NCBI GenBank assembly: GCA_013339895.1
Contig: JABACO010000012.1
Coordinates: 5,135,449 to 5,199,448, forward strand
DNA length: 64,000 bases
Direction of reading: 5' to 3'
Origin: Ephydatia muelleri
Taxonomy: Eukaryota > Porifera > Demospongiae > Spongillida > Spongillidae
Below are positions 23,594 to 36,846 of the stretch, piece after piece. How positions within the stretch are numbered: the stretch's first letter is position 1; each line of letters opens with the position of its first letter. Below the pieces are notes generated by a model. It did not search any database and was not told the DNA's origin. It saw only the letters and a list, made by a program, of their open reading frames with translations. The position numbers and the translations under genes are program-made.

Positions 23594-25010
23594 ATGCGTC
23601 CAGTTGGCGTTATTGTACTTGGCTTGGGATGGTGGAGGCGAAGGAGATCCCCAGGGCCGGCTGGGTGGCCCCTGACCAAAGCCAGTAGTCCAACCGCTCG
23701 CAAGCCAAGACCAATCGAGGGAAACCGACCGTGCGATCTTTTCGGCCCGGGCAACTTCAAGATCACTGTGTTGAACACGGCATCCAGCTGTGAGCAGCAT
23801 CTGGCATGTTGCCTGGCGACGCCCCCCCGGGTCATTGGATTGGATTGTGAGTGGGGCGGAGCCAGGGACCTTCCCGTGGCCTTGCTCCAGCTAGCATTTC
23901 CCAACAACGAGTGTGTTTTGGTGCACCTGAGTGAGGTGGGCAGTGTGGTCCCAAAGTTGGCAGAAATACTGAACGATAGGAGGTGAGTTTGCTTGATTTA
24001 GGGTATTGGGTGCCGCCGGCCGGTGGGTGGGATGGAGGGTCTTCTGTTGTACACACACAACAGCTTTTATACAGATGCGCAATTTGGCTTTATTGTGCAT
24101 GGGCTCGGGTTTGTTGGGTTATATGGTATCATTGTAGTGTATAAGTGACGTATAGGTGTTTGTACATGTATACCGGCACACTGCTGGCGTTACGATGTGA
24201 TGTGGTGTGTGTGGCTGTAGTTTGGTGATGGTCATATTGGTTCTTTGTTTTTGCTATCACAGCGTTGGTGTAATCCAATCCATTCACATCAGTGCATGCA
24301 CATGTTACATTGTGATGTACAGTACATGCTGTAATCTGTTTCACGTACTGTAACACAGCGTGTTGAAATTTGGCGTTGGTATCAGCAACGATGCTAAAAG
24401 GCTGCAAAATGGCTTTAACGTTCCGGTGGTCGGATGTGTCGACCTGCAGCATCTAGCTGTCAGGTGTGGTTTCAGGTGAGGATATTTACCTGCTTTGCGT
24501 GTCATGCACGGTGTCCATTGTAACGTACTTAGTTGAAGAGTAAGTGCATGTTAGGTGGTTCGAATACTGCCAGGTGAGGCAGGTTATTTGGTAGTGTAGT
24601 GTGGGAACATGTGTGGGATATGGAAAGATGTGTACACATTTTCTATTTGAATGAAATTATATGTTGACCAGTGTACTATACATAGCAGTGGTGCAGGGAG
24701 GAGGGGAGAAAAGTGAGGAGGTTAAACCACAATCAATTGTGTTTGCATAATTGTCTGCCATGAATAATGTCATGCAAGAGGATGTTTAAGCCCTCAAACC
24801 TCCCCTACCTTTGAGATTTGCTACTTCATAGTGATTGGTTAACATTTATTCTTGCCTTTGTATGTGTGTGCATGTGTGTGTGTGTGCGTGTGTGTGTGTG
24901 CATGTGTATGTGTGTGCATGTGTGTGTGTGTGCGTGTGTGTGTGTGCATGTGTATGTGTGTGTGTGTGTTTGTGATTGCGTGCGCGCATGTGTGTGTATG
25001 TGCATGATTG

Positions 25011-25080
<70 letters not shown>

Positions 25081-28000
25081 AAACGTTTAGTAATAAAGGT
25101 GTGAGTTTGAAGACTATGGCCAAAACACTACTTGGGAAGGACCTGAACAAGTCCAGTCACATTACACGAAGTAACTGGGAAGCAAGCACACTCTCAGAAG
25201 ACCAGGTACGTTTTGTGCACACGCATGCGGCCATGCACACAGGACACTGGTACAGGTTAATGATATACAATTCTATAGCCATCCAGAATCCAGGATGTCA
25301 GACATGTGTAGGTTCACTATCAGTTCATTGGATGTTGATAAAATGAATTTTTTGTTTACGTAACTCACAGTATATTTCTCAAACCTTGGATACATGGGGG
25401 GATGAGCAGTTTGAACATTGGCTTCTACTTCACCTATATACATGTAGTACTCATTAGTGGATTTCCTGTCTTATGCAAGGTATCCCACAATCAAGCAACA
25501 TTCAATACAACTAACTTTTGATTATTAGGGATCATCGTTTCCGTGAAAAGGGACCTAATGCATGTTTTTTCAAGATCTGTAATTTTTTATATTCTTGAAG
25601 TCTGAAAAGTCCTCTACACATTACTTCTTACGCACTGAGAATCAGAGTATCTGTCATGGAGATGTAAGGCCCTGAAGTGTTAATTAGCCATACATTTTAA
25701 TGCAAGCGTTACATTTCTAGTGTGTACTGGATGTATATGTTAGGTCCCTTTTCGCGGAAACGATCCCATTATTTTACATTAGTAACTTTGGGAAGAAATT
25801 ATAATATAAAATACATTTACCTAATAATAAACAAAAATCAAAAAAGAAAAATTATCAATCACACACAATAATGAACGTATAACATATCTACTCAATCATT
25901 CAATATCCTGCTTGTTAAGTTTTATTGAATTTCAGTCAGTTAATCTGTTAACTATTCATTCAAATTGAATTAACCACCCATCTTCAAGCTAAAAAATTTA
26001 GTGACAACAAATAACAGTTCAGTTACTTAAACTATTAATTAACTAATTCTATTGCAGGATTACATGTATGCATGGACAAACATTTGATTTTCAGGCACTT
26101 GATTATGAGTAGTTTGGCAATATTTACATTTATTTTTAATACTTAAAATTTATTGTTGATATAATCTGAATTCCTACATGTACATGTATTTGAACTGGTT
26201 GTTACTAACCAAGACCCACTAACCACTAATGTAACAACTTGTCGTGAATTTTCCTTCATTGTGGGACACCTTGTCTAATCAATAATTATTGGCTTCTAAT
26301 GAAGCACATGTTAATTTTAAAACTTACTCCACTACAAAGTGTACTGTAACTTTGTGTTTTCAGGTCACCTATGCAGCCTGTGATGCAATCGTGGCACTGC
26401 ACATAGTGAAGGCACTTGTGAACAGGAAAGTTAATAAGGCTGAGGCTGTCTCCATTGAGCCAGAAGCACGTGTTGGGAGAGATCCCCAAGGGGTTGGAAG
26501 TTTGGACTGTGATCTGCTAACAGACGAAGAGCTGACCAGCTTGGTTGGTTTCTGCCAAGGCATTGTTGATGTGGCTTTTAAAGGAAAGGGAGGTGGAGGA
26601 GGAGGAGGTGGTGGAGGAGGAGGTGAAGGAGGTGGTGGAGGAGGTGGAGGAGGAGGAGGTGAGGGAGAGAGCAGCGCTAGGAAGAAGACTGCAGCGTACA
26701 TGACAAGGCAGTCTCCACTGTACCATAACTGTCAGCTCCTTGCACCCGATGGCAGCTTACTGTCTACTGTTGACAAGAAAAAGGTGGAATGGTATTTGCA
26801 GCGAGGATTGGCAAGTATGTGGTCTTCTTTGGTCGAAATCGCATGTATGTTTAAATACCATATTCTTGTACAAGTGTGTTCTGTTATGCATGTGTTACAA
26901 GTACTCTTTGACTGGATTTTACAACATGCTTGTTCATTATCAGCGCATGTACCAGTATTATATTTCTGTTTACCCATTTTATTTTTAAGTGCATTTCTAA
27001 ATCTTTTGTGCAGAGTAAGTTCTCTACATTGCAATCCCTATACCCCTATCCCACTCTAGCCTTGGTAAGCCAGGACCCTCCTAAAGCACAGCTCATATTT
27101 GAGCCTCGCGGTCGCCCAGGGGAAGATCGCCAGTACTATCTGGAAGAAAAGGAAAATATATGTGTGGTGTGCGGGAGTGGAAAAGACTGTGTCAGGAAGA
27201 ACATCGTTCCCCACGAGTACAGACAGTGAGTCCTCTGCTCCTCCCACCACCCATGATGCTGAGCTCATCAGGTGCGGGGGGTTTTTTTTTTTTTTTTTTT
27301 TTTTTTTGTGCTCGCAAGGTACTTCCCCTCTCATATGAAGGAGCACCTGTCACATGACGTGGTGCTGCTTTGCACCCCGTGTCACCAGACGTGCAGTTAC
27401 CATGACGGCAAGTTCAAACGCTATCTGGCTGAGGAGTATGGAGCTCCAATAAGTGGCGGCCAATCAAGGAAGTTTTTTGATGACCCGGCACTTCTAAAGG
27501 CAAAGAACTACGCCAAGTGAGTGCATGTACTGTTTGTGTCAGTATTTGACTATGGACACCAGCTGGGCACATACCGGTACATTTTGTTATAAATCTGGTT
27601 CAGAAAAGCTGTATACATTACCATAAATCATAGTATCCTGTGTTAACCCCTTGGTTGTACTCAAGCTTTGTCGTGGTGGACCAATATTGATGGACATTCA
27701 CTTTCTTTAACCAGTCTACCGATGAATTACAATATCCATGTATGCATCTGTAAGTGTATGCATTAGTGTCTGTTGTCCTGGATGTCACGCACGGGGGGCG
27801 AGTACGCCCCATGGGGCATGCCACTGGAGATTGTCACAGTGGAGCATTGCTTCATTGCCGTGTTTTTAAAGCACTTTAAACCCTGGGAGGAAATCATCAG
27901 GGCTGGAGTCGTTATAACTATTTGAACCAGATCGTGAAAGGTTGCATAGCTCACATGTAACGAAATGAAAGCTTACGTAAATTTTGGTCTGTGTACAAGT

Positions 28001-29864
28001 ACATGGAGTTGATCACCAATCAAGTTCCGTGTGTTGAGGCTACTGTAGTACAGCTCAGTGATGAAAATATGGACTGCCAATCAACAGCAGCAGCCATTTG
28101 TGTGGACTAAATACCTGTGCCTATTCAAAAACACTCCACTTATTTTTTTTTGTCGGAAAGGTCAGCTGTTTTCACATTGCGCAATGCGCAATTAGAACAG
28201 CTAAAAGTCAAGGCTCTGTGTATGATTAACAGTAAGACACTACACCGTCGTTTCTTAAGCCCAGAGCTGAAACTACATGAAGAATTAACCTGCTTTGGGA
28301 AATTTTCTATTTCTAATATACTCCATATGAATGCCTACAATCTGAATTACTGTCCACCATGGGGCACCCCCCACCATGGGGCACCCCCCACCATGGGGCA
28401 CCCCCCACCCCCAAGGGAACTTTCAGGACAATAGACATAATTGTATAATATTCACACTTCTCTTTTCTGCATTTTGAAAACAGGTACATAACAGTTTAAA
28501 ATTTAATCACATTGCTTCTGGTATATTTAGTTGACCATTACACCCACTACATGCACACGTAGGGTGAGAAAACTACCGTTTCATTGCCGAAGCATTCTGC
28601 TAAAAATATTTGAATCAGTGCATGTACATTTACGTGTCTCTTGTTTCCTCGTATGTGTGTGTGTATGACTTACCATTAGAGCTCTGAGCAAAGGGAACAA
28701 GATTCCTGAGCAAAGAAAGGTGCAGCTACTACAATCATTAGCTGAGCATTTCAGTTGTACAGTTGATGAAGTAACCACAGAACTCATTGCGAAAGCCTCA
28801 GAGATGGACACTAGGTGAGATATTTATATTTGGAATGACCATAAGTAATCGTATTTCAACACTTAGGCATATGTGCTCTACATACGCTGTACATGCATGT
28901 ACTGTATTATAAATTAAAATACCATATTATGGTTTATTGCCATGTGCGGGCATCATATTCACTGTGGACGCTGGCACATTTGGATAAGTACATTATGCTA
29001 GCAGTGGTGAGATGATAAGGGTTTGTCCTTTGTGTGTGGGGTGGGGTCCACATGTCGTACCATATGTGGCTTTTGTTTTTTAGTGCAGTGTTACGTGTGC
29101 TAGTCATGTACATGTATTGCCACACCAATGGTTGTCAAGCTACATGTGTGTGTGTGGGTATTCGTGTGTGTGTGGGAGGGTGTGGGTTTATTCATGTGTG
29201 TGTGGAGGTGTGTGGAGGTGTGGGTTTATTCTTGTGTTTATGTGAGGGGGTGTGGGTTCATTCATGTGTGTGTGTGTGCGTTGTGTGTGTAGTGTGTACA
29301 ATACACAGTACGCTTCATGTACAGTATATGATTGGCTGCACTATAGTAGGTGTGTAATTGCCCACAATTATGCAACTGGATATACAATGATGTGGGTTGA
29401 GAGAGTAGTCACCCGACTCGACTGCGAGGCTGTTATATGGATGCATCAGTCAGACAGTTGTGGGTTGAAGCAATTAGTGATCCTAACATACCGTGCTATG
29501 TATTGAATCTATAAACACCGAACGTTAGGTACACGTTAGGTATACCTAACAACATTAAAAGTATTATAGTTATGAAGCCATAAGGATAAATTTAATAAAC
29601 ACGCACAAAAGGTGTTAAAAGGGGGGTTGATCTTTAGAATGTAATGTTGTGTATTTAAAATATGGAGACCACTGCAATTTTTTTTTTGCCAGATCCCCCA
29701 ATAGTGGATTTGTATCACATGGTGAAGCAGTGGTAGTGAAGGTGCAGGAACAGGGAAAACTTGTGGAGTTCCAAAGAAGCTGGAGGAAACATTTCCTTGA
29801 TGTGATGCAACCTAGATGCATGCCAGAACTATGGTCGGTGGACCATAATCCACGTACAAGCTAA
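23594..29864 (+). CDS. EXD2: EXD2-like 3'-5' exonuclease, 8 exons
   Basis: Exons: 23,594-23,982; 24,359-24,475; 25,091-25,205; 26,364-26,814; 27,060-27,225; 27,319-27,516; 28,680-28,814; 29,693-29,864, joined in agreeing phases to 580 residues (human EXD2 is 621). The family is a DEDDy nuclease anchored to mitochondria or acting in DNA repair. The N-terminus is a short hydrophobic segment then basic residues (VGVIVLGLGWWRRRR), as in the anchored vertebrate protein. Exonuclease motifs are LDCEW (D84, E86), GVGISND (D141) and YAACD (Y210, D214), so the catalytic set is complete. The C-terminal half has CVVCGSGKDC, KNIVPHEYR, a second Cys pair (CTPCHQTC) and the conserved end RKHFLDVMQPRCMPELWSVD. 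A glycine-rich insert lies at 26,581-26,672 in exon 4. An upstream in-frame ATG at 23,534 exists, but 23,594 has the better context (ACCATGC). Confidence 0.95.
24858..25078. repeat. GT microsatellite before EXD2 exon 3
   Basis: About 160 bp of GTGT with CATG and TATG interruptions, then a pure (GT)n run over about 25,021-25,073, ends 12 bp before the acceptor of EXD2 exon 3 (25,091). The polypyrimidine tract expected there is therefore replaced by a GT run. The Cys-Val-rich frame through it is not a gene. Confidence 0.93.
25528..25768. mobile_element. 241-bp MITE with long TIRs in EXD2 intron 3
   Basis: The left end starts GGGATCATCGTTTCCGTGAA and continues AAAGGGACCTAA; the right end is TTAGGTCCCTTTTCGCGGAA continuing to ACGATCCC. 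These are about 30-bp inverted repeats with few differences. ATTA flanks both sides (25,524-25,527 and 25,769-25,772), a probable 4-bp target duplication. Related interior sequence occurs at about 11,815-11,935 and a related end near 18,852-18,892, so this is a small dispersed family. No coding capacity. Confidence 0.8.
26581..26672 (+). repeat. GGA/GGT-rich tract coding poly-glycine in EXD2
   Basis: A trinucleotide-like purine-rich run inside EXD2 exon 4 encodes a stretch of almost only glycine with a few glutamates, between FCQGIVDVAFKGK and the conserved PLYHNCQLLAPDG block. It keeps the reading frame open. It lies in the linker between the nuclease domain and the C-terminal region. Confidence 0.92.
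28353..28412. repeat. 20-bp minisatellite, 3 copies
   Basis: CCACCATGGGGCACCCC repeats three times with CC spacing, in EXD2 intron 6. Low-copy tandem repeat without other meaning. Confidence 0.9.
29140..29295. repeat. Imperfect GT-rich repeat in EXD2 intron 7
   Basis: TGTGTGTGGG-type units with GTGGGTTTATTCxTGTGT periodicity (about four copies of GGGTGTGGGTTTATTC-like words). It lies well away from the splice sites. Confidence 0.8.
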
Positions 29865-31731
29865 ACTGTCATATAGTTTAGCAGTACATCTATTTTTGTA
29901 TCTACAGTGTAATGTAGACAAAAATACATGTTTATTCTTTTATAATTTTTATATTTTTTGTGTACATGTGTATGTCGTATAAGCCATATTTGGTTGCAGT
30001 TAAATACCATGTACTCTAGAGTGATATGTGTGTACATGGGTTGCCAAATTAATGATTAAAGCTGTCTTATTTATTTAAGTGCCACTAACTCTGTGCCAAT
30101 CATGCAGCAGGATCCTCTTCTTATGCTGATGCCATACCACAAGAGATCAGTGATATGGAAGAGCAGTAAAAAATGCACAACAGTGTAATGGAGGTGGTTA
30201 TGGTTTGAGCCTGGTTTGTTTACATGGTGAAAAAAAACATTGACCATGGGTTCGATGCATTTAAAAAAAAACATACACTGAGCAGATGTACAAGTCATTT
30301 GTGAGTTGAACATACATAAATATGATTTACGCCGTCAAACATCTGTTTCCAATTTTCTTGCTGGTTCTAAAATCAAATTCTGGCAAGTTTCTTTTAATTG
30401 AGAATTCATGTAGTAATTACTCCACAATTCAAGATTTTCAATTGTTGTGTTCAGTGTTAGAACCTGTTGAAGAAATGACAAATGTTGTGATGTGATTTGC
30501 GGTACTTAGATGTACCATATATATAATATGCCAATCTAGATGTACTGAAATGCATGTTGGGGTGGGGGGGAGGGGGGGGAGGAATAGTAATTTATTTGGT
30601 TTTGATGCACAGTAAACATTTAGTACAAAATAAGAAATGGTCTTGTATTGATATACATGTGTATGTGGTATATGGTACAGCTAAGTACCACAAATCACAT
30701 CACATCATATGGATATGGGTGTCCCACAAACCAAGGTGTTCGTTTATTATGGTAGCTAATATCTTTTACGCATAATAATTACACTAATCATGAAGCAATT
30801 TTGATGCAAACAGTTCACTCAATGAACTGAAAATGGCTATCAGAATAATTTTCTGAATCTTCAAGTCACGCTTGTCTCATGTAGATTTATCTAAATGTTG
30901 TAAAGTGTATATAAATGGTACATGCCATTACATCTACTTCCCTTCAGTGTACTAATACCTGAAAAATTATCTCATAAAAACAAAGTATTTATATATGTTG
31001 CATCTAGATCTTCTCCTACTTTATGAACTAGTTTAGAGACAATTGGTCCCACAGGCCAGACAAGCCATTGACACTACTAAACAATTCACTCCACTGTTAA
31101 GTTTTCACTTCTAGATTAAAGTGTCTTGGTTTTTACCATAAATCTTTCAATTCACACAAACTTAGTCAATACTGGTGGCTAATTACATTATAGCAGGACA
31201 CCCCTGGACATAATCTTGCCAACTTTAGCTTGCAATACACGATACATAATTGTTGCAGTAGATGTTGGAAAGTGAGAGGATATGTGTAACACATTTGCAT
31301 ACATGTATGATGCATAAATGCGTGTGTTTTTTTTTAATAGAAGAAATGCAGCTTATTGGGTTTAACCTATAAATGTACATGTAAATCTGAGACTGCACAC
31401 CTTGCATTGATACGGTATAAATTGGCAGTGCACTTAATAATCCCAATTTATGCTTCATTGCTTTATTTCTCATTTTAAACTGGCCAAAATACTTGATATA
31501 TTCAGTTTCACTTGCAGATTAGTGGATGAAGAAAAACTATACACTACAATACAAGTATTATGTACAAGGCAATTGTATGTATACTGTAATTAGAATGCAC
31601 AAACATAGTTGGCTTACCCCATGTTCAGAATACGACTGATTTCTGTACACATGAATCTATAGGAAGTATAACAGCTGGATTATTGAATGCACTCTTTGGA
31701 TGTCTACCGGTAAGTACAGTGCAATTTATAC
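29865..31731. other. Convergent spacer between EXD2 and the myotubularin gene
   Basis: The two genes face each other here. No independent gene is seen. A - strand frame at about 31,470-31,335 contains LPIYTVSMQGVQSQIYMYIY followed by RLNP, which loosely resembles the end of the myotubularin phosphatase domain (pattern YPV...YYxRWNP) and is a weak candidate for the missing 3' exon. The G-rich run GGTGGGGGGGAGGGGGGGG at 30,560 is low complexity. Confidence 0.4.
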
Positions 31732-34700
31732 CTGACTGTTGATGAAACTCCATAAAGAAATAGTTCTCGCTCGTACAGCCTAGAGACACACAAAACAAAA
31801 TGACTGATCAGTAACAATTTATGGCATTTAATGAATTTTCTCACCAAGCTGTCTCTAATCTTCTCACTGTCCATAAGGAAAGTGCCGAAAGCACAACTGT
31901 TTAAAAATGTTTCACATTAGCATACATAGAGCCACAAATGCCAATATGCCCTCTGTACCTGTACAGATGATTCAGTATTGTCACAAGGAAATGTTCATTA
32001 AACTCAAATGCATGAGGAAACTGAAATAATATGTGCATGTTGTGTACAGTGGCGGAAGGATTTAATCCACATGGAACTTACTTGGACACACATCTGCCAC
32101 ACACAGTCAATGAACTGCAAGAAGATGGGAGCTCTCTGGTCATCATCATGTGCACTGCCACCATGGCCTGTACGCTGTAAGGAAGTGCACCAACCATAAG
32201 TAGTAGGCACTCATTTTTTGTGAAAAACTGCATTATTTTTTGAGACATGCCATTGAACACATCACAAATTGCGCCTGGTTTGTGTGGCTATCATTTTAAA
32301 TAAAAACTATGGCACAACCAACAATGGGGCCGGGCCGCGCCTCTATGTGTGAGTTGAAATATGCACATGCACATGTACCTGATTAAATTTGTGTCCAAAA
32401 GAGATCCAATCTTTTTCTACTAGAACCTGCATGTTGCGAAATGAATTCAGCAAGATGAGCATTTTGAAGCCTTACTTCAAAGCCAATTATGGTCCTATAG
32501 AAAGGGTCCAGCAGCATCTGTGCTAAAGACGATAGCTGTGATGTTCTATCCCATCCATCTGAGCAATGAATCAGAGCTGAGGAGTGCTTTTGGTTTATAA
32601 CATCAGCAATTCTCTGTGCTCCATTCAAAACAGCCTGGTGAATGGAAAAATAACAATTGTGCATCATCAGCGTATATCATACCACAAATGTAGCTATTAT
32701 AAAAGATAAATAACTGCCCTCAAACAATCAAGCAGGTATAGAGTTTAAAATTAAATTAGTGGGCAAATTCCATTAATCAAGCAGTTAATGCATTGTAATA
32801 CTGAGAACCCAGTACCCTTATGTGATGCAGCCATTGAGAGTTCTGAAGCAACATGAACCTTTGCTCATCAGTGCACAAAGAACAGACAGCTTGCAACTTG
32901 AACAGGCTGAAATGTAGTATTAAGACCATAATGACGTGGCTAAAAGGAGCATGACATTCACCTCTCTCGCATCTTGTGAATGTTTTCAATATCCAGAAAT
33001 TCAAGTTGCGTGTTGACATATTGTTCTTTGGCTTCATAGCCTCCTCCCCTGGGCTGTGAAACGGGGGGGGGATGCATACACATTGACTACTCCAGTGATG
33101 GTACAAAGGAAGTTGCAGTGCACAGTTAATTTACTTTGATCAGTAATCCTATATGAAGCATTTATACATACATTGCTTTCTTCATCCATGTATCTAGTGG
33201 CTAGTTGCACGTCGCAATGACATGCATGTGTATGCAGACCACGCACGGATACAGACCCAAACGGAGACCACATACAATATTTGCCATTGCATTCAGCTTT
33301 GGTCGAGCATCGAATATATAAAGCATCGTTGAATTCGTGTTGGTATCTATGATTTTCTGAATGTAAGCCTCATCCTCCAGGCAGCGCCTGTTCAGAAGGC
33401 CGCACAAGGGTTGACTGCTCCGAGTTATTGAACATCCAGTGCGACAACTATGCCATGACAGAACCTATGTTTTAAAGAGTGCTCATGTTAATAAAATGGA
33501 AAAAAAAAACATGGCCACACTGTATGGAATAAGTACACGTTCAAACATTATGGAATATATCGCTTAAAGCCAAATTGCAAGGGCTACATGTACATGCATG
33601 TACAATTATTAGGAATTATGCACATTATCGATGATGTAATCATGCATGATTATGCTCAGGAGTACCCTTTAGTATTCAAGCAACATTGTAGGTCAATATA
33701 TTTGCATTTACTGGAAATCGTCCTTTGCTTCTGAAGTTGCACACCGCATCAATGAGTCTGTTATCGCAGTTAGATGGCACCGCTAGCTGCAATAGGCAGA
33801 TATCAAGTACCCTTCATTGAACAGAATTGGTTAGACTCACAACTGATGGATACGTGTCACATTTCTCATGGTATTTGTTGATGAATGACAGCTTCCAACA
33901 CCCACCCTCTGAACCAACCCCCTGTGGTATGTGGTGCAAAATATAAACCTGTGTCATGGATCCATCACTGCCTCACCATTCTACTGAACTCTACTTCAGC
34001 ATTGTAAACCTTCCATCCATCCTCAGGGAATTTGGCTTTGAATTGAAAAGCAAACACATCACCTTCACTGTCAGCTGGAAACGCCATCATCTAAACCAAA
34101 ACAAGTCATAACTACCAGGAAATGTATTTGTTTATTTATCTAAATGGTAAACGATACATTATTAATATAACATAAGCATGAACACAATGAAAATTCATTG
34201 CTGACCTTCAGAGCATCGAATGCTCCTTTTCTTCTATGTTGTTCTGACTTAAATGCAAATTTAATTGTCCGTGAGTCCTGCAAAGTACCAAAACAATTTG
34301 AAGAAGGAATGTGACATGAAGAACCATTGAACCAACTGCACAAAGATAGCTTAACTGTAGTGAATAGGTAATTTGTGTGAAGTGATAAGGATCAAATATT
34401 TAATTTGTCCCCCACTGTCAGGCATCAAGGTATTAATTAGCAAGAATGCACATATACATGTATGGTGCATTTAGTGTATGTTGTGCATGCTCTATGCTGC
34501 TATATTCTGACCAATAGGATTTGCTATTCATGTAATCCCAAAACATCATAAACTCTTTGTCTAGTCGGATAGATTGTTAGTTACAACCTTTTATTCCCTT
34601 GAGGTGACTAATTAATTATCCAACGTGCACCGTAATGCATACAATAGGCCACGCCCATCATGATAGCTGCCATCCAACCAAATAAGTACACCGTGATCAT

Positions 34701-36811
34701 TGCAGTAAAAAAAACATGTTAAGGTATCAATGGAATTTGTTACTTTCGATACAGATGGCACATTGAAGAAATGCTACATCGTAAAATCCATTGCGATATG
34801 AGATATCGATTCAATACCAGGAATTGTTGAGCCCTTATGTAATTGTCACTTTCAAGTCATAGGAAAATGCACCTTTTATTAAATGAAATGATGGCGTGAC
34901 TTTTGCTGTGATGTAACATTATAAGAGATGCCAGCACTCATTGTGCATATTGTGTACATGTACATGCATAAGCGTGCAGAGTGCAGCCAGCAACAGTACA
35001 CATAGAGTATCTGGTTTTAATACTCTATCGTTTAAAACAAGCACTAAAAAAATAACTTCTGGTAAGAAATTAAAGTGACTAAGAATAAATGCCTTTGAAG
35101 TATGGAAAAAGACAGCTAAATGTCATTTTCTTTGTGGTGAGTGAGGTGTGGAAGCCACCCTACAGCCCCACGTAAGTGTTTTGTACACAGTACTTCAAAT
35201 TGAACAAAGTGCACAAATTTATTAAGTTCTCAATAAGCATATCTTCTTTTAAATACATATTTATACATACAATCATGCACAAAACTACCAGTAACCCTCA
35301 CGCAGGTGGATTGTTGTGGCTGTATTTGAATGGGCCATGAAAACACGAGCATCAGCTCGAACTAAGAGTGCCGTAATGGAATTTAGCATGGCAGCCCGAG
35401 ATGAATTGGTTTGTGCTGCAAGTCATATTGCTAGTTGAGAGAAAAACTGGCCTGCTGTTCTTCCCCATGCACCAAATGTCTCCACCACTAGTAGAACACA
35501 CTTCCAACCCAGTTCTGAGCATATGGGATCATTGTGGATTTGTTTCTCTCCTCTGCCTGCCTAACTGCAGCACCTACAACCACACCCACTTCGGACAAAA
35601 TACTTGATTTAAGCAGAGAAGTGATTAAAGCATCAATGGCTGCGGGCTTATTGCCAGTGGACCAGTTTCGAATCAGTACATCTGTAGTCCTATTAAGTTC
35701 GTGTAATATGAGCAGCTGATGTGTAATGTGCCTATTTGAATGTCGGATTAGGTAGCAGTGACAGAGCTATACTTTAGGAGTTCAGATGGACTGTGAGGAC
35801 ACAGGTATGAGTGATTTTAACATCCAATTTGAACGGTTAGTTTTATAGATTGATCATTTTCCCTCCATTCCCTCATCCACCTCAACATCATCCAGCGTAC
35901 AATAAATTGAAAGTGTGAGTTCTGAACTAAAAAAATGTGAAAACTGATGAATTCCCATGTCATCCTACTGTTATATAACTGGACTATTTGACGCCCATTC
36001 ACATATGAGATGTTTTAAACAACCCATAGACTAGGTACTGTATGCTAACCTTGCAGATTATCAGAAATCCATAACCATTTGGTCCATTCCTCACACTACC
36101 AAATTTTTCAACACAGCTGATTGCACCCACGGGTATGGTCAAACTGTATGATCCTCCCTGGAAAATGAGAGTGAAAATACTTATAATTACAGCACACGCA
36201 TTTGTGTGTTGTGAGTTAAAAACTATACTACATCTGTTACATTTTAACATTCATTTGTGTGATTGCTTTATTAAGTACAAGAGAAATAATAATAGTGTGA
36301 TTGTCTATGAAACTATGAGGATAGTTTCAGTATCTTTTCCGAACACTTGTATTGTTTTTCATATGCAGAAACCTAAAGCTATTTTTACCGTTATGTTGAT
36401 GGGAAATGAAAAACTTCAAACGGTACAGTAGTAATCACATTGTACACATATATAGCATCTAAGCGTAACCTGAATCTTCAGTTTCACCAAATATCTATCT
36501 ATGATTAAAAAATTGGGAGCTCGGGTTTATATCTAAAGGCCGGCATACACGGGGCGACTTCCTGCCGATTTGTCGCATGCAACTCAAATGAATATGGACA
36601 AATGTTCCGCAAACCATCAGTAAACTAAACAATTACGGAACTTTTACCCATATTCATTCGAGTTGCATGCGACAAGTCGGCAGGAAGTCGCCCCGTGTAT
36701 GCCGACCTTAAGATCTGCATTAGTCAGTAACACACATTTTTAAACACACTGTAACAGTTTCAGTGAACAGGAACTGAAACAGTACTAACATGGTGACTTT
36801 TTAATGGCACA

Positions 36812-36846
<35 letters not shown>

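Noticed and set aside
26369..26701. Proline-rich frame on the - strand
   Set aside because: Antisense shadow of the poly-glycine tract in EXD2 exon 4.
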